From: Pseudomonadota bacterium
GTDB lineage: Bacteria; Pseudomonadota; Alphaproteobacteria; Rs-D84
NCBI GenBank assembly: GCA_009781955.1
Contig: WQUT01000003.1
Coordinates: 1-34,631, forward strand
DNA length: 34,631 nucleotides
Reading direction: 5' to 3'
Position numbers and translations under genes: made by a program. Below, in pieces: positions 1-8,268 of the stretch. Positions within the stretch are counted from its first letter, which is position 1, and each line of letters begins with the position of its first letter. Below the pieces are notes generated by a model. The model was not told the DNA's origin. It saw only the letters and a list, made by a program, of their open reading frames with translations, and did no database searches.

Positions 1-68
1 ATTTCCGTGCCAACGTCGGTCGCATGCTTGCGGCTTTCTTTTGCGGCCAAGAATTCGGACATGGACAT
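1..68 (-). CDS. 5' end of an unidentified CDS (N-terminus MSMSEFLAAKESRKHATDVGTE...), runs off the window
   Basis: Minus-strand ATG at 68-66 overlaps the addA stop codon (TAATG), suggesting translational coupling. Only about 22 codons are visible. Confidence 0.5.
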   Translation of the reverse strand, partial: MSMSEFLAAKESRKHATDVGTE

Positions 69-3000
69 TATTTAATCCTTAGTATTCCATTCGCATCCGT
101 CGCGGCGTTCGGATGGCCCGGCAGAATTGCTGCCAGTTGCGTGTGCCACGCGATTTCGGCCGGGACCTTGGTCGGCGAAAACCCATAGATATACAGGCGG
201 TCCCGCGCGCGCGTCATCGCAACGTACAGCAGCCGGTAATATTCCGCAACCTGTGTTTGCAACCGGGCGTCCGCCGCGGCTTGAAACTTTTCGGACGCAT
301 TGCCGTCCGGCGACCAGAGGAACGCGGTTGTTTTTTGCTCCGTCGCATCTCCCCCCTCTTGGGGGGGGGTGGTTGCCGAAGGCAACCGAGGGGGGGCTAC
401 TTCATTTGAATATTTGTTATTACTATTTTTTTCGGAAATAGCCCCCCCCAGTCCGCCGTCGCTATCGCTACGGCGCAACAGCCCCACCCAAGAGGAGGGG
501 CACGCGACGGAGCTTATCGGAACAACCCTGCCCGCGCCTTCGCGCTTGGACTTTGGATTTTCTATCGTATCTATCAGAAATACGATTGGCGAATCCAGCC
601 CCTTGGCCGCATGCACGGTCATTACGCGCACGCCGGAATTCGCCTCCATATCGCGCTTGATTTCGCTGCCGCCCTCCATAAACCATTGGATAAACTCGCG
701 CAAGCCCCCTGATTGCGTGCGTTCATAAGACAGCGCGATGGTCAGAAATTCTTCCAACGGGTCAATAATCTGACCGCCCAGCGCGGCAATCATCTTTTCC
801 CGCCGGTCGCCGGTGTTCAATAACCGCATGAAAAAGGAATAAGGAGGCAGGTTCGCCCATTCCAAAATTTGTAAAAGCTCTTTATATATCTCCGGCCGCA
901 ATACATTGATACGACTGAATACAGTATCATCGCCGCGTTTATGGCAAATGGCGAATAAATCCGATTCCGAAAACCCGAACAATGGGCTTTTCAGCACGCA
1001 TGCCAGGGCATAGTCGTTCGCGGTATCCAAACAAAACCGCACCAGGTTCAGCAGGTCCCGTATAGCTGGAAATTCCGGCAATACTATACGGTCGCTGCCG
1101 GCGACGGCGATGTTTCTGGATTTCAGCTCTGCCACCAATGGCGCGGCGAAAGGCGCGCGTTTCTGGACCAGAACCATGATATCGCCGGGTGTGATCCGCC
1201 GCCCCGCGGATTCCAGTGTTTCATTGGTTACCAGATGTTCAATCTTGTCGGCTATTTCACGAATATATTCGCGACGGGCCACCGAATTCTTGATTTTTTC
1301 GGCTACCGGGGCCTTGTCATCGGCGTCAATTTCATCGTCATCGGCCGCGGTTTCGGTGTCCGAAAACGGAATTTTTACCGAATTTAATTCCACGAATCCC
1401 GCCTCGCCCGCGCGAAAGCATTTGTGAACATTATTCTTGAAGTTCGCTAAATTAGTTATTGATACATCGTTGAAAAAGTAATCTACGGTGGACAGGATGG
1501 CTGGCACGGAACGGAACGATTGCGACAGCGGAACCTCTGCAATAACCCGCTGGTCGCTGGCTATTTGTTCCGCGATGTTATTCTTGCTTAACATAAATTC
1601 AACCGGGTTCGCGCCCTGGAATGAATAAATGGATTGTTTTGTATCGCCGACCACAAACAAAGTGCGCGGATTTTCGCCTTCGCCGTTTGTGAAAAAGTTC
1701 GTGGCCAATGCCCGCAGGATCCGCCATTGTTCGGGACTGGTATCCTGGGCCTCGTCCACCAAGATATGCGACAACTGGACGTCCAGCTGCGACAATACCC
1801 ATCCCATCGTCGCCGGGTCTGAAAAAAGCCGTTCCGTATACAGGATAATATCGTCAAAGTCCATTAAATTACGCGATAATTTTAATTCCGCATATTTTTT
1901 TGTAAATGCGTCGGACAGCGTGAACAGCGCGACGGTGTCGTCGTAAATCGCCTGGTTTATCCGATTTTGGTCATATTCATAGACGCGGTCTTGTTCCGCG
2001 ACCAGATACTCTTTCTTGGTCACCCGCGTCGCGCGCGCGCCGGTGGTGGTTAGGAACGCGGTCTTGTACTCGTCAAAGTCAAAATTGGTGTCATGCATCA
2101 GTTTTTTTATCACCTGGGCCGCTTTTACCAGGTAGGCGGCCGGCTTTCTCGGGGATAAAATTTCGGATTCAAGCAGACCCAGTATTTTACGGCGGTCATC
2201 CATGGCCGCCGGCGACCAGAATTTCTGTCCAGCCAGCGGATCAATGGATAAAAAGTTTCTAACTGTATCAATGAATTGTTTCTGATAGTTAAAGCTTTGG
2301 TTCAATTGAAACATCACGCGATATTGATCGGTCAAAACGCCCAGCAACTGGTCATAAGAATACTCTGAAATCCGTTCGGTGATGCGGAAAAAGGCATCTG
2401 TCAGTCCCCCCACCGCATCGCGCTGCGCCGATACAAGGCTCGCGCTCTGCGACTCCCCCCAAGGGGGGAGTAATTCAGCACTCACTTGTTCGGAATTAAG
2501 AGAGCAATTAACTACTCCCCCCTTGGGGGGAGTCGGCGCGCATGGTTGCGGGCCGGTGGGGGGACTAGCATTCACCAATTCTTGAAAAGCGTCTTTCATC
2601 AAACGGGTTTGGTCGGCCTCTGTCACCAACCGCCAGGCCGGGGAAATGCCGGCCTCCATAGGAAAACGCCGCAGGATTTCTTCGCAAAAGCTGTGAATAG
2701 TGCGAATTTTCAGCATCTGGGGATTATCTATGTATTCATAAAATATCGCGCGCGCGGTTGCCAGATCCGCATCCGTCGGCGGCGTCTTTGGTATTTCCGA
2801 ATGCGCGATGTCCGCCAGCAGTTCGCGCAACTGCGCATCATCCGCATAGGCCCATTCGCGCAGCTCTGCCAATATTCGGTTCCGCATCTCGCTGGCCCCG
2901 GCATTGGTATAGGTCAGGCACAGGATTCCGGCATTTTTTCCGGCGCGGGGGTCGTCGTCGTTTCTGAACAGAATACGCAGCAGACGTTGCACCAAGACGC

Positions 3001-3103
3001 TCGTCTTGCCCGTGCCGGCGTTCGCCTGGACCCAGACGTTCATCGCCGGGTCGCTGGCCCGTGCCTGTTCCGTTGAAAGCGCGCGCTTTGCCGCCATTTT
3101 CAC
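68..3103 (-). CDS. addA: Double-strand break repair helicase AddA (UvrD/Rep-like), carrying two in-frame palindromic insertions
   Basis: Walker A VQANAGTGKTSVLVQRLLRIL, ILVDEAQDTSPEQWRIL, VVGDTKQSIYSFQGA, VMTVHAAKGLDSPIVFL and YYRLLYVAMTRARDRLYIYG motifs over 1011 aa. Confidence 0.93.
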   Translation of the reverse strand: MKMAAKRALSTEQARASDPAMNVWVQANAGTGKTSVLVQRLLRILFRNDDDPRAGKNAGILCLTYTNAGASEMRNRILAELREWAYADDAQLRELLADIAHSEIPKTPPTDADLATARAIFYEYIDNPQMLKIRTIHSFCEEILRRFPMEAGISPAWRLVTEADQTRLMKDAFQELVNASPPTGPQPCAPTPPKGGVVNCSLNSEQVSAELLPPWGESQSASLVSAQRDAVGGLTDAFFRITERISEYSYDQLLGVLTDQYRVMFQLNQSFNYQKQFIDTVRNFLSIDPLAGQKFWSPAAMDDRRKILGLLESEILSPRKPAAYLVKAAQVIKKLMHDTNFDFDEYKTAFLTTTGARATRVTKKEYLVAEQDRVYEYDQNRINQAIYDDTVALFTLSDAFTKKYAELKLSRNLMDFDDIILYTERLFSDPATMGWVLSQLDVQLSHILVDEAQDTSPEQWRILRALATNFFTNGEGENPRTLFVVGDTKQSIYSFQGANPVEFMLSKNNIAEQIASDQRVIAEVPLSQSFRSVPAILSTVDYFFNDVSITNLANFKNNVHKCFRAGEAGFVELNSVKIPFSDTETAADDDEIDADDKAPVAEKIKNSVARREYIREIADKIEHLVTNETLESAGRRITPGDIMVLVQKRAPFAAPLVAELKSRNIAVAGSDRIVLPEFPAIRDLLNLVRFCLDTANDYALACVLKSPLFGFSESDLFAICHKRGDDTVFSRINVLRPEIYKELLQILEWANLPPYSFFMRLLNTGDRREKMIAALGGQIIDPLEEFLTIALSYERTQSGGLREFIQWFMEGGSEIKRDMEANSGVRVMTVHAAKGLDSPIVFLIDTIENPKSKREGAGRVVPISSVACPSSWVGLLRRSDSDGGLGGAISEKNSNNKYSNEVAPPRLPSATTPPQEGGDATEQKTTAFLWSPDGNASEKFQAAADARLQTQVAEYYRLLYVAMTRARDRLYIYGFSPTKVPAEIAWHTQLAAILPGHPNAATDANGILRIK
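338..512. repeat. Palindromic mini-element, family C copy 1, in frame inside addA
   Basis: Terminal inverted repeats CTCCGTCGCATCTCCCCCCTCTTGGGGGGG ... CCCCACCCAAGAGGAGGGGCACGCGACGGAG. Contains an internal CGCCGTCGCTATCGCTACGGCG hairpin. Encodes low-complexity peptide VACPSSWVGLLRRSDSDGGLGG...TTPPQEGGDATEQ. Confidence 0.8.
2403..2566. repeat. Palindromic mini-element, family C copy 2, in frame inside addA
   Basis: Outer arms AGTCCCCCCACCG ... CCGGTGGGGGGACT, plus two internal ACTCCCCCCAAGGGGGGAGT-type hairpins. Encodes SPPTGPQPCAPTPPKGGVVNCSLNSEQVSAELLPPWGESQSASLVSAQRDAVGGL. Confidence 0.8.
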
Positions 3104-3193
3104 CTTGTTTTCACGGTTGGATTGTAGTATAGATTTTATAAGAATTCAAGGCGTAGAAATGACCCATGAAGATTTTATAAAACCGAGGCAGGA

Positions 3194-4003
3194 ATGATAC
3201 CGATATTGTTTCCTATTCAATTACCTGGCATGACACTTGCAAATAGGCAAGATGTTTTCCGTTACGTGATAAATAATTTTTCCGCATATTATGATTCTGT
3301 GGATATTGTGCAGGACAATGACGAGGACGGTTTGATTTTATCAAGCCATGACGACGCTCCGTATTTTAATTTTTGCATACACAAGGACGGCAAGCTTGAA
3401 GATTGTATTGCGCGATATTTGCCAATGTTCAAGAAATATCACCGAACGCCCCTGATTTATGTGTCGCCGGCCTCTTCTTATTATTGCGAACAAATAGAAT
3501 TTGAGAAAATTTCAGACGACGCCTTTATGTTTTTGGAAGACGAAAGCATTTTAAGTAATTATCCGGTGCCGGATTCCATAAAGGTTGAACTTACAGAAGA
3601 TGAAGATTTGTTTATTAAAATATGGGGCGATTCTAGACGCGATCCGAACGATATTTACGGCGTTGCGAGCGAGGCAATGGTAAACGGAATGCGACATTTC
3701 TTCAAGCCCCCGAAGAAAGGATTCAGTCATTTTGCAACAATGGCATACAAGGATGAAAAACCCGTTGCTAATGTTGTATCAGTTTATAACAAGGATTGGC
3801 TGTTGGTCATCGGGCTGGGCACATTACCGGAATATAGAAAACAAGGGCTGGGGACCGTGCTTATGAAAGACATAATAGAACGGGCGCACAAATTGGGAAT
3901 AAAAACAATAACGCTACAGACGGAAACCGGCACCTATAATGAAAAATATTATGAAAAAATAGGGTTTGTGACGAGATTTAACGGTGTGTATTACAAACCC
4001 TAA
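3194..4003 (+). CDS. GNAT-family N-acetyltransferase
   Basis: C-terminal LLVIGLGTLPEYRKQGLGTVLMKDIIERAHKLGIKTITLQTETGTYNEKYYEKIGF matches the GNAT acetyl-CoA binding motif and terminal strand. Confidence 0.85.
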   Translation: MIPILFPIQLPGMTLANRQDVFRYVINNFSAYYDSVDIVQDNDEDGLILSSHDDAPYFNFCIHKDGKLEDCIARYLPMFKKYHRTPLIYVSPASSYYCEQIEFEKISDDAFMFLEDESILSNYPVPDSIKVELTEDEDLFIKIWGDSRRDPNDIYGVASEAMVNGMRHFFKPPKKGFSHFATMAYKDEKPVANVVSVYNKDWLLVIGLGTLPEYRKQGLGTVLMKDIIERAHKLGIKTITLQTETGTYNEKYYEKIGFVTRFNGVYYKP

Positions 4004-4006
4004 GTC

Positions 4007-4804
4007 TTAATGCTGGAACAAATACTTTGCCGTCAGGTCCAGGCTGCACCGGCCCAGGTGCCGCGGAAACATGGATATTATCCTGCGCTTGAATTCAAAC
4101 CGCGACCGGGATTTTTTCGCCGCCGCCAGCACTGCTTCCAGATACTCCAGCTTTTTCGCCGCATCGCCCATATCTTCCGGCGCGTGGTGGGACGAAAGAA
4201 TCAGCCTATAATTTCGCGCAATCAAATTACGCAGCTTTTTTATCTCGGCATTCAAGATTGCCGTGCTGCGCATTACCGGATGAACGTCGTGCCCCAGAAT
4301 GTGTATATAGCGCGCGTTTACTTCCGGAAACTCTATATCAAACGCCGTGCGGTCTTTCCTTATGTTCATCTTTATGCCCGCAATCGCGACGCATCCGTAT
4401 TTCATATAGACGTCAATCTTGTGCGGGGACGCGCTGCACGACTTGCTGAACATTTTCGCAAAGCTTTTCAGCAGCGCGCCGCCCCGCCGCCCGTTGAATT
4501 CGGCGTTCTTGGTGGAATACCGCGGCACGCCGTGCAGGAATTCGTCCGCGCCGGCCATATGGTATGACAGTATGTGCCCCGCAATCTTTATGCCGGCCGA
4601 TTTCAAATACGATTCCAATTCCAGAATATTGTTGGCAAAGGCCGGGCTTTCCAAAACTATGCCGCTGCTGCCCTTGACTATGACGGGAACGACGCTTTGC
4701 AGCGGGTCGTTGGTCATATAAACGTGCAGTTTTATCGGCCCCAGATCATATAACAGAATTTCGCCGATCGCCAGTCGTTTTACAGTGCAATTTCTCTTGA
4801 TCAT
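4007..4804 (-). CDS. Metallo-beta-lactamase-fold-like protein with degenerate metal motif, function unknown
   Basis: Layout resembles MBL-fold proteins (VIVKGSSGIVLESP; HILSYHMAGADEFL where HxHxDH is expected; ILSSHHAPED), but the canonical motif is absent. Confidence 0.45.
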   Translation of the reverse strand: MIKRNCTVKRLAIGEILLYDLGPIKLHVYMTNDPLQSVVPVIVKGSSGIVLESPAFANNILELESYLKSAGIKIAGHILSYHMAGADEFLHGVPRYSTKNAEFNGRRGGALLKSFAKMFSKSCSASPHKIDVYMKYGCVAIAGIKMNIRKDRTAFDIEFPEVNARYIHILGHDVHPVMRSTAILNAEIKKLRNLIARNYRLILSSHHAPEDMGDAAKKLEYLEAVLAAAKKSRSRFEFKRRIISMFPRHLGRCSLDLTAKYLFQH

Positions 4805-4866
4805 GGCGGACTCCTTGGCTTCTTTATCATTATAATTTTTCAGATTTTGCTTGTAAAGTAGGGAGA

Positions 4867-4878
4867 ATCTTGTAAGAT
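4867..4878. promoter_or_regulatory. Candidate operator between the divergent MBL-like and HxlR genes
   Basis: Inverted repeat ATCTT-GT-AAGAT in the divergent intergenic region, with a nearby related CTTGTAAAG half-site. Confidence 0.3.
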
Positions 4879-4912
4879 GAGCATATAAAAGTAACTATTG
4901 GGGGAAAGCCTG

Positions 4913-5314
4913 ATGTCGGGCCAGAAAAAAATTTTGCATTCGCCGGCCGAAATCACGATCGGACTGATAAAAAGCAAGTGGAAGGTGCTGATTCTGCGCG
5001 AATTGCGGTCCGGCACAAAGCGATTCGGGGAATTGCTGCGCAATTTGGGCGGCGTCAGTCAAAAGGTTCTGACCCAGAATTTGCGCGCATTGGAAGACGA
5101 CGGGCTGGTCTGCCGCAAAGTATATGCAGAGGTTCCGCCGCGCGTGGATTATTCCATGACGGTCGTGGCGCTGGACCTGCACAACATATTGGTTCAAATG
5201 CGGGAATGGGGAATAAAATACAATACCAGATACGCGCGGAAAATTAAAAACAAAACAATATGCTCGCCCAAATGCCCGCATAAGCATCTGCATAAAAATA
5301 AAACTTTACCTTAA
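4913..5314 (+). CDS. HxlR-family winged-helix transcriptional regulator
   Basis: IGLIKSKWKVLILRELRSGTKRFGELLRNLGGVSQKVLTQNLRALEDDGLVCRKVYAEVPPRVDYSMT is a classic HxlR signature. ATG at 4913 follows GGGGGAAAG. Confidence 0.93.
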   Translation: MSGQKKILHSPAEITIGLIKSKWKVLILRELRSGTKRFGELLRNLGGVSQKVLTQNLRALEDDGLVCRKVYAEVPPRVDYSMTVVALDLHNILVQMREWGIKYNTRYARKIKNKTICSPKCPHKHLHKNKTLP

Positions 5315-5329
5315 AAATATAATTTTTTG

Positions 5330-5372
5330 CCTGCCCCGGAAATCACAGATTTCGTGATTTCTGGGGGTAGTC
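5330..5372. repeat. Miniature derivative of palindromic family A
   Basis: CCTGCCCCGGAAATCAC-AGATTTC-GTGATTTCTGGGGGTAGTC keeps the family A terminal sequence GACTACCCC but lacks the interior. Confidence 0.6.
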
Positions 5373-5411
5373 ACTTTAAGGGTATGTTTTGCGGAATAGG
5401 ATGAAATAAAA

Positions 5412-7364
5412 TCACATAAATCCTTTCAGAACCATATACATCTGGCCCAGATCGGTTTTAAGCAGCGTGGCGGTCAGCATTTCTTGATTATCCGTATGTT
5501 CCGCGCCCGCCAGCATTTTGGCAAAGCTGCGCACGAACTGCGTCGCTTGCGACCGGAATACCGCGTCGGATTTGAACAGCTCGCGCACGCGGCGCCGGTC
5601 CGCCGCGCCCAGCATTTTAGCGAACCATTTGGAAAATATGGTTTTGTCGCCGGCGTGATACTTGCTCCATATAGAATCAGGAATCTCCGCGCCGACGCTG
5701 CGCGTCAGATCAACCGACAGCTCGTGCATTTTTTCAATCAGCCGTTCGGATTGCCGGACGAATTCCGCGGGCGTCAGACGCGGCATAACGTTTATCGCGG
5801 CGGGATTGCCGGATGCCGCCGGCGCGGACGCCATCGCCGCCATGGGGGCGGTCGCCCTCGCCTCTGCCATTTGGCGGTTTAATGTTTGCATGGTATCAAC
5901 CGCTTTCGCGTAATCGGACAGCAAGTCTATCATCTGCTGGCGCGATTGGCCCGACAGATGGTCCAGTTTCAGCGAAGAATCCGCAATCCCCATCAGCGTC
6001 TCGCGCGCCGCCGTGTTCATCTCGCGCAGTTTTTCGTCCAGCGCCGTGATGCCGCCCTGCAGCTGCGCGGTCATTTCCGCGGAATCGTTCGCCAGATCGG
6101 GCAGCGCGTTATAGTATTTTTCAATCAGCTGGGACAGCGGGCGCAAACTTTCGGCCGTATCGGTGGACACTTTTATTAACTCTTGGGATTGGCCGGTCAA
6201 GACCTCGTGCGCGTTGCTCATCTCCGCCAGTGTTCCCTTGACCCCGTCGGCCATAGTGCGCACGGATTCGGAAAACGCGCCCGCCGCGGATTTGGTGTCG
6301 TCCAAGGTTTTATTCGCGACCGTATGCACGGTGTTCAGCTCGCCCACAACGCCGGTTGCGAATTCGCGTATTTCGCCCTGGAATTTTCCGGCCAGAACGG
6401 CGACCTCGCCCGATATATTGCGGATGAACGCCTCGGTCGTCTCGGCCGCCTCCATCAATTTGGTGACCGCTTCGGACAATGTGCGGCCCTGCTTTTCCAG
6501 CGAAGATTCGGCCAAACGTATCTGTCCGCCGACAACGTTCGCCGTGCTGGTCAGCCCGTTCATTTGGGACACCAGCATTGTTTTTGATTGCTTTGTAAAC
6601 GCGTCCATTTTTTCCAGCTGGCGGGCCAGTATTTTTTCGTTCGCGGCCATTGTCTTTTCATAGTCCGCGGATTCTTGGCGGACGCCCGCGAATCCGTTTG
6701 CAACGGCGGTTGACAGCGCGGCCATTTTTTCTTGCATCGCCTCGGACTCTGTCACCAATGAATTCATGTGGCTGGTGTTGTTTTCCATATCGGATTGCAG
6801 CTGGCCGGTCAGAATTTTCCCGGACTCGCACCATCCGTCTATGACGGTAGAGAGAGCGCGCGCCCGTTCCGTCGCGTCTTGAACGGTATTATTGATTTCC
6901 GACAATAACTTGTTGACATTGCTATCAAATTTCTCTATCGCGTCGGATATGCCTTTCCATTGTTTTGACCCCAGTATCTTTTCAAATCCGCCCAGCTGCT
7001 TTTCCAATTTTCCGGTCTGGTCCGCAAGGCTCTTGGTCGCCTCGGTCGCGGTGCCGACCAGCGCCTTGTTCCGTTCGCCCAGCTGTTTTTCCAATGCTTC
7101 GGCCCGCATGATATGCTGTTCCAGCGCCGCGGCCATTTTTTTGAATGACAGCTCTATGCTTTCAACCTCTGCATTCATCACATTTTTGACCACGCGCGAA
7201 GCGTCCGCGATTTTGGCGCGTTCCGGCGACATCAGCAGTTCCAGCAGCGATTCCATGACACGCTGTGACCGGCGCGATACAAAAAATAAGGCGACCGCCA
7301 GCCCCAGCAGCGCCAGCGCCCCAATCCCGCCGAAAATCCATAAAACTTCCACAGAAATATTCAT
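5412..7364 (-). CDS. Membrane-anchored long coiled-coil protein, function unknown
   Basis: Start taken at MNISVEVLWIFGGIGALALLGLAVALFFVSRR (single TM), then about 450 aa of heptad-rich sequence and a conserved-looking C-terminal domain. The upstream ORF extension is not needed. Confidence 0.7.
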   Translation of the reverse strand: MNISVEVLWIFGGIGALALLGLAVALFFVSRRSQRVMESLLELLMSPERAKIADASRVVKNVMNAEVESIELSFKKMAAALEQHIMRAEALEKQLGERNKALVGTATEATKSLADQTGKLEKQLGGFEKILGSKQWKGISDAIEKFDSNVNKLLSEINNTVQDATERARALSTVIDGWCESGKILTGQLQSDMENNTSHMNSLVTESEAMQEKMAALSTAVANGFAGVRQESADYEKTMAANEKILARQLEKMDAFTKQSKTMLVSQMNGLTSTANVVGGQIRLAESSLEKQGRTLSEAVTKLMEAAETTEAFIRNISGEVAVLAGKFQGEIREFATGVVGELNTVHTVANKTLDDTKSAAGAFSESVRTMADGVKGTLAEMSNAHEVLTGQSQELIKVSTDTAESLRPLSQLIEKYYNALPDLANDSAEMTAQLQGGITALDEKLREMNTAARETLMGIADSSLKLDHLSGQSRQQMIDLLSDYAKAVDTMQTLNRQMAEARATAPMAAMASAPAASGNPAAINVMPRLTPAEFVRQSERLIEKMHELSVDLTRSVGAEIPDSIWSKYHAGDKTIFSKWFAKMLGAADRRRVRELFKSDAVFRSQATQFVRSFAKMLAGAEHTDNQEMLTATLLKTDLGQMYMVLKGFM

Positions 7365-7542
7365 TCGGAATCCATTTTTTATAACGCTTGAAAGTATATC
7401 ACAAAACAAGCCCCGACTCAAAACATGATTTATAAAACGTTTAATAATATGGTTGACAAATGAAAAAAGACAGCTAGAATAGAAAAACACAAGGACTCAG
7501 AATAATGACGGATAATAATTTTAAAAATAAACGGAGACACTA

Positions 7543-8211
7543 ATGACACCGGATACATTCAACCTCAGAAACAATCGCCTTAAAAGGTCTTTTTACGCCC
7601 AGGTTCGGAAGTATGAATTATGGAACCCGCATATGTGGAAAGGGCTGTTCCCGGATAGCGATGTTTGCGAGCTGTGCGAAAAAGAGTGCAGAATCCCATG
7701 GGATTTTTTAGTCGGCAGATTGCGCGTAAGCAGCGACGAATTGAATTCGGAAAATCTTGCCCCGTCGCAAAAAACTCAAAATATATTTGCAGAAGTCATA
7801 AAAAACTTAAATATGGACAGCATTATCACAGACGATTTCTATGACTTGATCACGATAACGCAAAAATCTTTGCAAATTGTGAAAGAAGAGTGCCCAACGT
7901 TTGTCCTGCGCGATATTTCCCGTAGTTTTGTGGTCGGCATAGTTGAAGTAAAACTTGCGTCCGGCGAATCTTACAGAAGCGCATACGACAGGAGGCTGGT
8001 AAGCTATCCGCTGTCCGATGCGATTTATATAGAATCGGCGGGTCCGAAAATACTGCCTGTCTCGGACTATCCGTATTATGATTCCAAAACAAACAAGCTG
8101 ACAAGCATTTCTGTTATAGAAAAGATTGATGATGATTATATGAAATATCTTTTCAGTAAACATGTTTTGCATAATATGGCTGTCAGCGGCTACCTGTGCA
8201 GTCAGGGATAA
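7543..8211 (+). CDS. Hypothetical protein
   Basis: 222 aa ORF with RBS-like GGAGAC upstream. No family recognised. Confidence 0.6.
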   Translation: MTPDTFNLRNNRLKRSFYAQVRKYELWNPHMWKGLFPDSDVCELCEKECRIPWDFLVGRLRVSSDELNSENLAPSQKTQNIFAEVIKNLNMDSIITDDFYDLITITQKSLQIVKEECPTFVLRDISRSFVVGIVEVKLASGESYRSAYDRRLVSYPLSDAIYIESAGPKILPVSDYPYYDSKTNKLTSISVIEKIDDDYMKYLFSKHVLHNMAVSGYLCSQG

Positions 8212-8218
8212 CATGAAA

Positions 8219-8244
8219 CGGGCGCGAATAAATATCCGCGCCCG
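8219..8244. terminator. Hairpin between convergent genes (possible terminator)
   Basis: CGGGCGCGAATAAATATCCGCGCCCG inverted repeat between the 8211 and 8269 stops. No long T-run. Confidence 0.4.
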
Positions 8245-8268
8245 CCGGATTAAAATTGACCCACGTAA

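Noticed and set aside
68-3103. addA as a pseudogene disrupted by repeats
   Set aside because: Both insertions keep the frame without stops, and all helicase motifs seen are intact.
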